Assembly (NCBI GenBank): GCA_021648025.1
Contig: JAKITO010000007.1
Span: forward strand, 1 to 64,000
Direction of reading: 5' to 3'
Origin: Paracoccaceae bacterium
GTDB taxonomy: Bacteria > Pseudomonadota > Alphaproteobacteria > Rhodobacterales > Rhodobacteraceae
DNA: 64,000 bases
Positions 35,306 to 45,193 of the stretch are shown here, piece after piece. A model generated the notes under the pieces. It did not search any database, was not told the DNA's origin, and worked only from the letters and a program-made list of their open reading frames with translations. The stretch's first letter is position 1; each line of letters opens with the position of its first letter. A program made the position numbers and the translations under genes.

Positions 35306-36505
35306 ATGGACCTGAGTTATTCATCCGAAGATCTGACCTTTCGCGACCAGGTGCGCAGCTTTCTGGCCGAAAAACTCCCCTCTGAAATATCCGAAAAGAT
35401 GCGCCTTGGTCAGGTATTGGGCAAAGCGGCCTTTGACCAATGGCATTCAATCCTCAACGATCAGGGCTGGCTTGCTCCCAACTGGCCCGCCGAATTTGGC
35501 GGTGCCGAATGGAACGCCGTGCAAAAGCACATTTTCGAAGAAGAATGCGCCATGGCCAACGCGCCGCGCGTTGTGCCCTTTGGCCTGACCATGCTGGCCC
35601 CGGTGTTGCAAAAATTCGGGTCAGACGCACAAAAGGCGCATTACCTGCCGCGTATCCTGTCGGGCGAGGACTGGTGGTGTCAGGGGTATTCCGAACCGGG
35701 TGCCGGCTCTGATCTGGCCTCGCTCAAGACCAAAGCAGTTCGGGATGGCGACCACTATATCGTCAACGGCCAAAAGACCTGGACCACATTGGGCCAGTTT
35801 GCCAACTGGATATTCTGCCTTGTGCGCACCGACCCGGATGTCAAGCAACAGGAAGGCATATCATTCCTTTTGATCGACATGGCAACGCCGGGCATCGAAG
35901 TGCGCCCGATCATCCTGTTGGACGGCACCCCCGAGGTCAATGAAATCTGGTTCACCGACGTGCGCGTGCCCATCGAGAATCTGGTGGGCGAAGAGAACAA
36001 AGGCTGGACCTATGCCAAATACCTTCTCACTCACGAGCGCACCAACACCGCCGGTGTCGGGTCGTCCCATGCCGGTCTGAATGCGGTCAAACGCATGGCC
36101 CGGGCCGAGGTCTCAAATGGTCGCCCGCTGATCGAAAACCCACATTTCGCCGCCCGTCTGGCTTTGGTCGAAATTGACCTGTTGGCCATGTCCACCACCA
36201 ACCTGCGCATTGTCTCCAAGGCGGCGGTCGGGCAGGCCCCCGGCGTTGAGGCGTCGATGCTCAAGGTCAAAGGTACAATCATCCGTCAGGAAATCAACGA
36301 TCTGGCGCGGCGTGCGGCAGGGCCTTACGCGATGCCGTTTGTCTCTGAGGCGGTCGAAGGCGACAACGCACCCCCCATTGGCCCGGACTATGCAGGGCCG
36401 GTGGCGGCGCAGTATTTCAACAACCGCAAACTGTCGATCTTTGCCGGCAGCAACGAAATTCAGCGCGGCATTATCGCCAAGGTGAAACTGGGGGCGATGG
36501 GATGA
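35306..36505 (+). CDS. Acyl-CoA dehydrogenase, large-subunit type (PimC-like)
   Basis: This 399-aa flavoenzyme catalyses the first oxidation of acyl-CoA to enoyl-CoA. It has the FAD-binding signature QGYSEPGAGSDLASLKTKA (about residues 131-149), followed by VNGQKTWTT. The C-terminal helices end in FAGSNEIQRGIIAKVKLG. The interrupted C-terminal region (AVEGDNAPPIGPDYAGPVAAQYF) resembles the large subunit of pimeloyl-CoA dehydrogenases. Its stop overlaps the start of the second dehydrogenase by 4 bases, so the two are probably made as partners of a heteromeric enzyme that needs ETF as acceptor. Confidence 0.92.
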   Translation: MDLSYSSEDLTFRDQVRSFLAEKLPSEISEKMRLGQVLGKAAFDQWHSILNDQGWLAPNWPAEFGGAEWNAVQKHIFEEECAMANAPRVVPFGLTMLAPVLQKFGSDAQKAHYLPRILSGEDWWCQGYSEPGAGSDLASLKTKAVRDGDHYIVNGQKTWTTLGQFANWIFCLVRTDPDVKQQEGISFLLIDMATPGIEVRPIILLDGTPEVNEIWFTDVRVPIENLVGEENKGWTYAKYLLTHERTNTAGVGSSHAGLNAVKRMARAEVSNGRPLIENPHFAARLALVEIDLLAMSTTNLRIVSKAAVGQAPGVEASMLKVKGTIIRQEINDLARRAAGPYAMPFVSEAVEGDNAPPIGPDYAGPVAAQYFNNRKLSIFAGSNEIQRGIIAKVKLGAMG

Positions 36506-37644
36506 ATTTTGAACTGACTCAAGAGCGGCAAATGCTGCAAGACACGCTGCGTCGGTTTCTGGCCGATCGCTATGACACCAGGACCCGCAATGAAATCCTG
36601 GAGTCCGACGCCGGGCTGAGCGCGAATATCTGGAGCGAAATGGCCGAATTGGGCATTGTTGGCGCGATGTTCACACAAGATCAGGGCGGCTTTGGTGGCG
36701 CCGGGTTTGACTTGGCCGTGGTGTTCGAAGAACTGGGCCGCGCCGGCGTGGTCGAGCCGTTTCTTGATACCGCAATTCTGGGCGGCGGCCTGATCGCGGC
36801 ACTTGGTTCTGACGCGCAAAAAGAGCTGCTTGACCAGGTCATCGGCGGCACCTTGCATCTGGCGTTCGCCCACGGTGAACCAACCAGCAGGTATGACCTT
36901 GCCCAGGTGGAAACCAGCATCGTACAAAACGGGCAAAACGTTACCCTGAACGGGCGTAAGGCGGTTGTGATCAATGCCGAGGCCGCGGATCTGTTGGTCG
37001 TCTCGGCACGCGAAAGTGGTGCGGCGGGGGGGGCAGGGGGCGAAGACGGTATATCGCTTTTTCTGGTGCCAACAGACATGGCGGGGGTCGAATTGCAAGG
37101 CTATCCCATGCTTAGCGGTGGACGCGCTGCCGAAGTGGTTTTGAACAATGTGACCTTGCCTGTGTCCGCACGGCTGGGCGCAGCAGGCAAGGCGTTTCCG
37201 GCCATTGCCGAACGCGCGGCGGCTGCAAGCGTCGCCTTGGCAGCCGAGGCGCTGGGGGCAATGGAAACAGCGGTAAGGCTGACCGGCGAATACCTGATGA
37301 CCCGCAAACAATTTGGCCGTCCAATCGGCACATTTCAGGCGCTACAGCACCGGTATTCCGACCTTTTGATCGAGTTGGAGCAAGTGCGATCAGCAGTGAT
37401 CAACGCCGCAGGACACCTGGAAAGCGACGCAAAAACAAGAGATTGGCACGTCGCGGCGGCGCGCAACCTGATTGGCCGTGCTGGCCGAATGGTTGCCGAA
37501 GACGCAATCCAGATGCATGGCGGCATTGCCATGACGCAGGAATATGAACTGGCGCATATCGCCAAGCGGATTATCATGACCGATCACCGCTTTGGCGATA
37601 CTGACTATCATCTGGAGCGGTTCATTGCCCTTAGTGCCGCCTGA
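36502..37644 (+). CDS. Acyl-CoA dehydrogenase, small-subunit type (PimD-like)
   Basis: This 380-aa protein is a second acyl-CoA dehydrogenase family member. It begins NFELTQERQMLQDTLRRFLADRY, and the C-terminal part reads TRKQFGRPIGTFQALQHR and QMHGGIAMTQEYELAHIAKRI. The central FAD region is looser than in its partner (EPTSRYDLAQVETS replaces the usual EPxAGSD), as is common in the small subunits of heteromeric dehydrogenases. Which subunit carries the active-site Glu cannot be decided by eye. It is coupled at both ends: 4 bases with the large subunit and about 11 with the thioesterase frame. Confidence 0.9.
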   Translation: MNFELTQERQMLQDTLRRFLADRYDTRTRNEILESDAGLSANIWSEMAELGIVGAMFTQDQGGFGGAGFDLAVVFEELGRAGVVEPFLDTAILGGGLIAALGSDAQKELLDQVIGGTLHLAFAHGEPTSRYDLAQVETSIVQNGQNVTLNGRKAVVINAEAADLLVVSARESGAAGGAGGEDGISLFLVPTDMAGVELQGYPMLSGGRAAEVVLNNVTLPVSARLGAAGKAFPAIAERAAAASVALAAEALGAMETAVRLTGEYLMTRKQFGRPIGTFQALQHRYSDLLIELEQVRSAVINAAGHLESDAKTRDWHVAAARNLIGRAGRMVAEDAIQMHGGIAMTQEYELAHIAKRIIMTDHRFGDTDYHLERFIALSAA

Positions 37645-38059
37645 AGCCCCAAGCGGTATTATCGAGGATAATTCTGGCGCTCAGAAAACCATCGGCTATG
37701 TGATCGACCTGCGCCCGGACGCTGGGGATGTTGCCTGTATGTTGGATGTTTTGCCCAAGCATCTTAACCGCAATGGGATGCTGCATGGCGGGATCATGAC
37801 GATCCTGCTGGACGTGGCCTGTGGCTATGCCGCGTCCCTGTCGTTTGACCAAACGAAAATCGCCCCGGTGCTGACCGTGTCGCTGAACATGTCCTACGTG
37901 GCCCCAGGGGGTGAAGGGCGGGTGACGGCGATTGGCAAGGTGGCTGGTGGCGGCCACAAGATTTGTTATGCAAATGGCGAATTGCGCGACGAAAGCGGAC
38001 AACTGATTGCCAGTGCGGCCTGTGTTTTCAAAAGGGTCAACCAAAGACCTGTGACATGA
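37634..38059 (+). CDS. PaaI family thioesterase (hotdog fold)
   Basis: This protein of about 141 aa has the hotdog thioesterase pattern LNRNGMLHGGIMTILLDVACGYAA (about residues 46-69), with HGG and a downstream Asp typical of PaaI-type enzymes. VLTVSLNMSYVAPGGEGRVTAIG follows. The start is uncertain: GTG at 37634 fits the family length, TTG at 37625 is possible, and both lie within the preceding gene's end. It would hydrolyse stalled or over-accumulated acyl-CoAs to free CoA during the pathway. The stop overlaps the next gene's ATG (ATGA). Confidence 0.85.
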   Translation: MPPEAPSGIIEDNSGAQKTIGYVIDLRPDAGDVACMLDVLPKHLNRNGMLHGGIMTILLDVACGYAASLSFDQTKIAPVLTVSLNMSYVAPGGEGRVTAIGKVAGGGHKICYANGELRDESGQLIASAACVFKRVNQRPVT

Positions 38060-39558
38060 GTGACAAGCCAACGACCCCGCCTCGTTGGCATCACTTTCTC
38101 GACGCGCAAATCAAGAACCGGCCTGACGCTTTGGCGTTGACCGACAGTATTGGCACGTCCTGGGACTATGCCGGTCTGGATCGCGCCTGCGAGGCGGTCA
38201 AAGAAATCTTGCAATCCGCTGGCGTCAAAACCGGGGACCGGGTGCTGATTGTTGCCGAAAATTGCGCCGCAGCAGTCGCCGCCCTGTTCGCCTGTTCGCG
38301 CCTTGGGGCGGTCGCGGTGCCGACCAATGCCCGCCAGACCAACGCTGAGGTTGCCCGCATCCTGGACCACGCCCGCCCGGCGGCTGTGTTGCTGACCAGC
38401 GAAGTATCAAAAGACGCCGCGAGCCATGGCGCGCGCATGAAGGCGCAAGGTATTACCGGGGCATTTGGAACCCTGTTGCTGGCCACGCCTTATGCGTCCA
38501 ACCCTGATTCAGACCGCGATGTTGCTGTGCTGCTTTACACCACCGGCACCACTGGCACGCCCAAAGGCGTGATGCTGACCCACGGCAATCTGGTGTTTGG
38601 CGGGCGGTCATCGGTGGCGATCCGGGGCATGACCCAAGCGGATGTGATCTATGGTATATTGCCGCTGACCCATGTGTTTGGCCTGTCGTCGATTGTTACC
38701 GCAGCGATGTGCGCCGGGGCGCTGATCCGGTTCGAAGCGCGGTTTTCACCTGAACGCCTGTACCGGGCGTTGGGCGATGGGGTGACATTGCTGTCTGCGG
38801 TGCCGCAAATACATGCCCTATTGATGCAATACACCCGCGAACAGGGTCTTGAGATCCTTCAAAACAGCGCGCTACGCTATGTATCCTCGGGCGCGGCGCC
38901 GCTTGATCCGGAATGGAAACGCAAGGCCGAAGCATTTTATGGCGTGGCCTTGCAAAACGGCTATGGCATGACGGAAACCACGGCCGGGATATGCGTGACG
39001 CAAAGCGCGCTGGGTGACCCCGATGTGTCAGTTGGCCCACCATTGCCGGGTGTCGAGGTGGCAATCAAGCAGCCAGATGGTGACGGCATCGGCGAGGTGC
39101 TGACCCGCGGCCCCAATGTGATGAAAGGTTATTATCGCAACCCGGGCGAGACCGAAAAGGTGCTGGATTGCGATGGCTGGATGCATACCGGCGATCTGGG
39201 GCGGATTGATAAGGCTGGTTTCCTGCACATCATGGGCCGCTTGAAGGAACTGATCATTCATGGCGGTTTCAATGTGTTCCCGCCCGAGGTTGAGGCGGCG
39301 CTGAATGCCCACCCTCAGGTGATCCAATCGGCGGTGATTGGCCGAAAAGTTGACGGTGATGAGCAAGTGCTGGGGTTTGTTCAGGTGGCAGTCGGTGATG
39401 CGCCGGACCCGGAACAGCTCCGACAATTTGTCGCCGGTCAACTGGCCGGATACAAACGGCCAGCCCAGATTATCATGGCCACCGACCTGCCGGCCGCGCC
39501 CACCGGTAAAATCCTGCGCCACCGATTGCTTGAAGTGTTTGACCGCCAATTGACCTGA
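38056..39558 (+). CDS. AMP-binding acyl-CoA synthetase (PimA/fatty-acid-CoA ligase-like)
   Basis: This 500-aa adenylate-forming enzyme activates a free acid to its CoA thioester. It has the P-loop-like motif LLYTTGTTGTPKGVMLTHGN (about 172-191), NGYGMTETTAG, and GWMHTGDLGRI with the AMP-binding Asp. The C-terminal hinge reads GRLKELIIHGGFNVFP, and the catalytic Lys lies in PTGKILR. The start at 38056 follows from the ATGA overlap with the thioesterase stop and from similarity; an upstream in-frame start lies inside that gene. It closes the operon and would feed substrate into it. Chain type (dicarboxylate, medium-chain or aromatic) is not known. Confidence 0.92.
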   Translation: MSDKPTTPPRWHHFLDAQIKNRPDALALTDSIGTSWDYAGLDRACEAVKEILQSAGVKTGDRVLIVAENCAAAVAALFACSRLGAVAVPTNARQTNAEVARILDHARPAAVLLTSEVSKDAASHGARMKAQGITGAFGTLLLATPYASNPDSDRDVAVLLYTTGTTGTPKGVMLTHGNLVFGGRSSVAIRGMTQADVIYGILPLTHVFGLSSIVTAAMCAGALIRFEARFSPERLYRALGDGVTLLSAVPQIHALLMQYTREQGLEILQNSALRYVSSGAAPLDPEWKRKAEAFYGVALQNGYGMTETTAGICVTQSALGDPDVSVGPPLPGVEVAIKQPDGDGIGEVLTRGPNVMKGYYRNPGETEKVLDCDGWMHTGDLGRIDKAGFLHIMGRLKELIIHGGFNVFPPEVEAALNAHPQVIQSAVIGRKVDGDEQVLGFVQVAVGDAPDPEQLRQFVAGQLAGYKRPAQIIMATDLPAAPTGKILRHRLLEVFDRQLT

Positions 39559-39578
39559 GCCTGGTCAGTAGCGCGCCC

Positions 39579-40448
39579 TCAGTCGGAGTCAGGCTCCAAC
39601 TTGTCCTGCGTTCTGTTATCAAAGTCACCGGCGTCATGGCGCTCGTGCAATTGCCCTTCCGGGTTGCCAAACGACCGGTTGACCATCACCCCGCGTTTGA
39701 CGGCCGGGCGCGCGGCAATCTCGGTCGCCCAGCGATTGACGTGCCTGTAAGAGGCCGTATCCAGAAACTCAGCTGCCTCGTAAACGCGGTTTTGCACCAA
39801 GGCGCCGTACCAGGGCCAGATTGCCATATCAGCGATGGAATAGTCATCACCGCACATAAACGCGCGCGTGCTAAGGTTACGGTCCAATACGTCAAGCTGG
39901 CGTTTCACCTCCATGGCAAAACGGTTGATCGGGTATTCGTATTTTTCGGGCGCATAGGCATAGAAATGCCCGAACCCACCGCCCAGATACGGCGCGCTGC
40001 CCATTTGCCAGAACAGCCAGGACAGGCACTCGGGGCGGTTGTCGGGTATAAACGCCCCGAACTTTTCGGCCAGATGCAGCAGGATTGCACCGGATTCGAA
40101 CACCCGGACCGGTGCGCCATCGCTATGATCCATCAGCGCCGGGATTTTTGAATTCGGGTTGGCGGCAACAAAACCGCTGCCAAACTGGTCGCCGTCACCA
40201 ATTTTGATCAGCCAGGCGTCATATTCCGCGCCTTTGTGCCCCGCCGCCAGCAATTCTTCCAACATCACCGTCACTTTGACGCCATTGGGCGTGGCCAGTG
40301 AATAAAGCTGCAAAGGGTGTTTGCCGACCGGCAAATCCTTGTCATGGGTGGCCCCGGCAATGGGTCGGTTGATGCTGGCGAAACGACCACCGCTTTCGGA
40401 GTCCCAGGCCCAGACTTTGGGAGGGGTATACTCTTGTGATTTGCTCAT
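39579..40448 (-). CDS. yghU: Glutathione S-transferase, YghU-type (disulfide-bond reductase)
   Basis: This 289-aa protein is the nu-class GST YghU. The long N-terminal extension (SQEYTPPKVWAWD, NRPIAGATHDKDLPVGKHPLQLYS) precedes the thioredoxin-like domain. VTVMLEELLAAG, NPNSKIPALMDHS and VFESGAILLHLAEKFG make up the glutathione site. YSIADMAIWPW is the N-capping box of the C-terminal helical domain. The start at 40448 is chosen because similarity begins with MSKSQEYTPP. YghU in E. coli binds two glutathiones and reduces disulfides. It is convergent with the beta-oxidation operon and divergent from mreB, with no apparent link to either. Confidence 0.92.
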   Translation of the reverse strand: MSKSQEYTPPKVWAWDSESGGRFASINRPIAGATHDKDLPVGKHPLQLYSLATPNGVKVTVMLEELLAAGHKGAEYDAWLIKIGDGDQFGSGFVAANPNSKIPALMDHSDGAPVRVFESGAILLHLAEKFGAFIPDNRPECLSWLFWQMGSAPYLGGGFGHFYAYAPEKYEYPINRFAMEVKRQLDVLDRNLSTRAFMCGDDYSIADMAIWPWYGALVQNRVYEAAEFLDTASYRHVNRWATEIAARPAVKRGVMVNRSFGNPEGQLHERHDAGDFDNRTQDKLEPDSD

Positions 40449-40670
40449 TGGGGAAATCTCTTGCTTGTTGGTTGCGACAAAAAGATCAGAGCAAACCCCG
40501 CCTTCTCTTGATGCCGCCCGCCACAATGGCTGGTCGCTGCCAAAGCGCAAGGAACTAATTCACGACAGCCCAGGCTTGCAGGCTACCGGCAGAATCGCGC
40601 CCTTGTCTGTGAATCGGCCCTTTCGCCCGTCTGGCCAGATGACTATAAGCCTATATTCCAGCGGTTCTGA

Positions 40671-41765
<1,095 letters not shown>

Positions 41766-41821
41766 GACGCGCACCCTTTTGACGAACGGTTAACGGCGCG
41801 GACTGCGTTGAAAGGAGCCAC

Positions 41822-42721
41822 TTGGCCAAAGACCGATCACAAAGAGAGGATTTCACAACCCCGCTACGCCGGTTGCTGGTGGGGGTAATTGTGTTGTGCC
41901 TGCTGGCCATTTTCCTGGTCTGGCGAATCGACAGCCCCCGGGTCGAACGGTTTCGCGCCCAGGTGACCGACAAGGTGATGCCCAGCATGGATTGGGCCAT
42001 GGCGCCGGTGACTGGCCTGATCAATCTGGCGAAGGACTTTCAAAGCTATCAGCGCCTGTCGGACCAGAACCGCGAATTGCGCAGCGAATTGCGCCAGATG
42101 CAGTCCTGGAAAGAGGCCGCTTTGCAACTGGAACAGGAAAATGCCCGGCTTTTGGATCTGAACAATGTGCGGCTTGATCCGCGCCTGACCTTTGTGACCG
42201 GGGTGGTGATGGCCGACAGCGGGTCGCCATTTCGCCAATCGGTGCTGCTGAATGTCGGTGCGCGCGATGGCATCCGGGATGGTTGGGCGACAATGGACGG
42301 CATCGGCCTTGTCGGGCGAATTTCCGGGACTGGTAAAAACACATCACGGGTGATCCTTTTGACGGATGCGGCCAGTGCAGTTCCGGCGTTGATCCAGCCT
42401 TCCGGGCAGATTGCAATTGTGTCGGGGGACAACACGATTGCGCCACTGATCGAGTTCCTTGAAAACCGCGATGCGGTGCGCGCCGGGGACCGGGTGGTCA
42501 GCTCTGGCGACGGCGGGGTGTTTCCCGCGGGTCTGCTGATCGGGCAGGTTGCAACAGATACGTCGGGGCGGTTGCGCGTGCGCCTGTCGGCTGATTATGA
42601 ACGGCTGGAATTTCTGCGGGTGCTGCGCCATCACGGGGTTGAAGCGGTCACTGACCCTGGCACAATTGTAGAACCTGTGACGGCACAGGATACGGACGCA
42701 GAAGGGGCGGGCGATGGCTGA
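41822..42721 (+). CDS. mreC: Rod shape-determining protein MreC
   Basis: This 299-aa bitopic protein has a short cytoplasmic N-terminus and one transmembrane helix (about 17-38, LLVGVIVLCLLAIFLVWRI). A coiled coil follows (about 75-105) and then the beta-rich domain with SVLLNVGARDGIRDGWATM and GRISGTGKNTSRVILLTD. The start codon is TTG, with AAAGGAGCC about 6-12 bases upstream. It bridges MreB with PBP2 and activates the latter. Its last 8 bases overlap mreD. Length and domain order are normal. Confidence 0.95.
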   Translation: MAKDRSQREDFTTPLRRLLVGVIVLCLLAIFLVWRIDSPRVERFRAQVTDKVMPSMDWAMAPVTGLINLAKDFQSYQRLSDQNRELRSELRQMQSWKEAALQLEQENARLLDLNNVRLDPRLTFVTGVVMADSGSPFRQSVLLNVGARDGIRDGWATMDGIGLVGRISGTGKNTSRVILLTDAASAVPALIQPSGQIAIVSGDNTIAPLIEFLENRDAVRAGDRVVSSGDGGVFPAGLLIGQVATDTSGRLRVRLSADYERLEFLRVLRHHGVEAVTDPGTIVEPVTAQDTDAEGAGDG

Positions 42722-43256
42722 ACTCTCTACCTCGCGTCTGTGGTTGATGCGGGTCGGCTTTGTCGGGCTGGCCTTGTTGATCCTGTTCTTTCATCTGTTG
42801 CCGCTGGACACGGTGCCGCGCCGCTGGGCACCGCCCGATCTGTTGGTTGCGTTCACATTTGCCTGGGTCTTGCGGCGACCCGATTATGTGCCGGTGCTGA
42901 TCCTGGCGCTGGTGATGCTGGTCGCGGACCTGATGTTGCAACGCCCACCCGGATTGCAGGCAATGCTGATGGTTCTGGGCTGTGAATATTTGAAGAACCA
43001 GACCGCCGGGCTGCATCAGGCCAGTTTTCTGGGTGAATGGATGGCCGTGGGGATTGTGCTGGTGGGGATCACTGTTTTGAACCGGCTTATTCTGGGAATC
43101 CTGGCGGTTGATCCGTCACCTCTGGGCCTGAACCTGATCCAGATGGGGCTGACGTTTCTGGTATATCCCGTGGCTGTCGTGCTGTCTCAGTCGCTGATGG
43201 GCGTGCGAAAACTGGCGCCTGGTGACGCCGATGCACTGGGGCGGGCGCGGTTATGA
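42714..43256 (+). CDS. mreD: Rod shape-determining protein MreD
   Basis: This 180-aa polytopic membrane protein has five to six predicted helices, from LWLMRVGFVGLALLILFFHLL to LIQMGLTFLVYPVAVVLSQ. Sequence conservation in MreD is weak, so the call relies on hydrophobic pattern, length and position between mreC and mrdA. It overlaps mreC by 8 bases and mrdA by 4. It is thought to balance the action of MreC on PBP2. Confidence 0.9.
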   Translation: MAELSTSRLWLMRVGFVGLALLILFFHLLPLDTVPRRWAPPDLLVAFTFAWVLRRPDYVPVLILALVMLVADLMLQRPPGLQAMLMVLGCEYLKNQTAGLHQASFLGEWMAVGIVLVGITVLNRLILGILAVDPSPLGLNLIQMGLTFLVYPVAVVLSQSLMGVRKLAPGDADALGRARL

Positions 43257-45193
43257 GGCGAAACCCCAGAGAGCTGGAAATGACCCACCGCAAGCTGAGC
43301 AGGCGGGCGTTGATGCTGGGTGGGTTGCAGGCCGGGATTGTTGGTGCGCTGGCCTTGAGGATGCGGCATTTGCAGGTCAAACAGGCCGATCAGTTCCGCC
43401 TGTTGGCAGAAGAAAACCGCATCAATATCCGCCTGATCGCCCCGACCCGGGGTGAAATGTTTGATCGTAACGGGTTGGTTCTGGCGCAGAACATTCCCAG
43501 CTATCGCATCACCATGGTGCGCGAAGACGCGGGCGATGTTGAGAGTGTCATTGATGACTTGTCCCGTCTGATCACCCTTACCCCCGAAGATATTGATCGC
43601 GCTTTGGCCGAAATGCGCCGCAGCCCGCCGTTCCTGCCAATCACCCTGACCGACAACGTTAGTTGGGACGATATCGCCCGCGTTTCGGTCAACGCCCCTG
43701 CCTTGCCCGGGGTGACACCCGAAGTTGGCCTGACCCGGGTTTACCCGCGCCGTTCGGACTTTGCCCATGTGGTCGGCTATGTCGGCCCGGTCAGCGACTA
43801 TGACCTGGACCAGATCGAAGACCCCGATCAAGTATTGTTCATCCCGCGCTTTCAGATCGGCAAGGTCGGTGTCGAGGCCAAGCGCGAAGATGCCTTGCGC
43901 GGGTCGGCCGGCAGTAAACGGGTCGAGGTCAACGCCACGGGCCGGGTGATGCGCGAACTTAGCCGCCAAGAGGGCAAACCGGGCGCAGACCTGCAATTGG
44001 GCGTCGACGCAGAGCTGCAAGGGTACGTTCAGGCACGCCTTGGCAATGAGAGCGCGAGTGTGGTGGTGATCGATGTGGAAAATGGCGATGTGCGCGCAAT
44101 TGCGTCGTCACCGACCTATGATCCAAACCTGTTTGTGCGTGGTATTTCGGTGGCGGATTACCGGGCATTGACGGAGAACCCTTATCGCCCGTTGGCGTCA
44201 AAAACAGTGCAGGGCACCTATCCGCCGGGGTCGACGTTCAAAATGGTGGCGGCGATGGCCGGGCTTGAGGCCGGGTTGATCGACCCGGATGACACGGTCT
44301 ATTGCCCTGGCTATCTTGAGGTTTCGGGACGCAGGTTTCATTGCTGGAAACGCGCCGGGCACGGGCATGTGGACCTGCAAGACTCGCTTAAAGAAAGCTG
44401 CGACGTTTATTATTACGATCTGGCGTTGAAGGTTGGCATGGACCGGATTTCGGCCATGGCGCACCGGTTGGGGCTGGGCGAAAGGTTTGATATCCCGATG
44501 TCCGCCGTGGCCCGGGGTCTGGCCCCGGACCGGGCCTGGAAAAAACGCACCCGCGGCGAGGATTGGCTGGTTGGAGATACCGCCAATGCGGTAATTGGTC
44601 AGGGGTTCATGTTGTCTTCACCTTTGCAACTGGCAGTGATGACCGCACGGCTTGCCACCGGGCGTTCGGTGCGGCCCCGGCTGGTCAAGTCGATCAACGG
44701 GGTTGAGCAACTGTCCGGGGCAGGGGATTCTCTGGGGCTGAACGAGAACAACCTGCGTCAGATACGCAAGGCGATGTTCTCGGTGACCAACCAACGCGAT
44801 GGCACCGCCTATCGCAGCCGGATCATCGACGACGCGTTTCGCATGGCTGGCAAGACCGGCACCTCTCAGGTGCGCAACATTAGTGCCGCCGAACGCGCCT
44901 CTGGCGTGATCCGCAACCGTGATCTGCCGTGGAATCGGCGCGACCACGCGCTGTTCGTCGGCTTTGCACCCTTTGACAACCCAAAGTTTGCGGTGTCTGT
45001 GGTGGTGGAGCATGGCGGCGGTGGGTCCGTCGCGGCCGCCCCCATCGGGCGTGATGTGATGTTGCAGGCACTGTTTGACGCAACCCCCCCCCTTGCCGCC
45101 TATCCAACTGGCGACCGCCAAAGGATCAAGGCGCAACAGGAACGTCTGAAACGCGAACGTCTGCGCCCAGATACCGTAAGTGACCGCGCATGA
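43253..45193 (+). CDS. mrdA: Penicillin-binding protein 2 (elongasome transpeptidase)
   Basis: This 646-aa transpeptidase cross-links peptidoglycan during lateral growth. An N-terminal anchor (ALMLGGLQAGIVGALALRM) is followed by the dimerisation or pedestal domain starting NRINIRLIAPTRGEMFDRNG. The active-site Ser is in YPPGSTFKM (SxxK, about residue 325), ESCD stands in the SxN/SxD place, and GKTGTSQV is the KTG motif near 540. Some extra C-terminal residues (QQERLKRERLRPDT) are charged. It overlaps rodA by 4 bases, reflecting its tight partnership with that glycosyltransferase. Confidence 0.97.
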   Translation: MRRNPRELEMTHRKLSRRALMLGGLQAGIVGALALRMRHLQVKQADQFRLLAEENRINIRLIAPTRGEMFDRNGLVLAQNIPSYRITMVREDAGDVESVIDDLSRLITLTPEDIDRALAEMRRSPPFLPITLTDNVSWDDIARVSVNAPALPGVTPEVGLTRVYPRRSDFAHVVGYVGPVSDYDLDQIEDPDQVLFIPRFQIGKVGVEAKREDALRGSAGSKRVEVNATGRVMRELSRQEGKPGADLQLGVDAELQGYVQARLGNESASVVVIDVENGDVRAIASSPTYDPNLFVRGISVADYRALTENPYRPLASKTVQGTYPPGSTFKMVAAMAGLEAGLIDPDDTVYCPGYLEVSGRRFHCWKRAGHGHVDLQDSLKESCDVYYYDLALKVGMDRISAMAHRLGLGERFDIPMSAVARGLAPDRAWKKRTRGEDWLVGDTANAVIGQGFMLSSPLQLAVMTARLATGRSVRPRLVKSINGVEQLSGAGDSLGLNENNLRQIRKAMFSVTNQRDGTAYRSRIIDDAFRMAGKTGTSQVRNISAAERASGVIRNRDLPWNRRDHALFVGFAPFDNPKFAVSVVVEHGGGGSVAAAPIGRDVMLQALFDATPPLAAYPTGDRQRIKAQQERLKRERLRPDTVSDRA

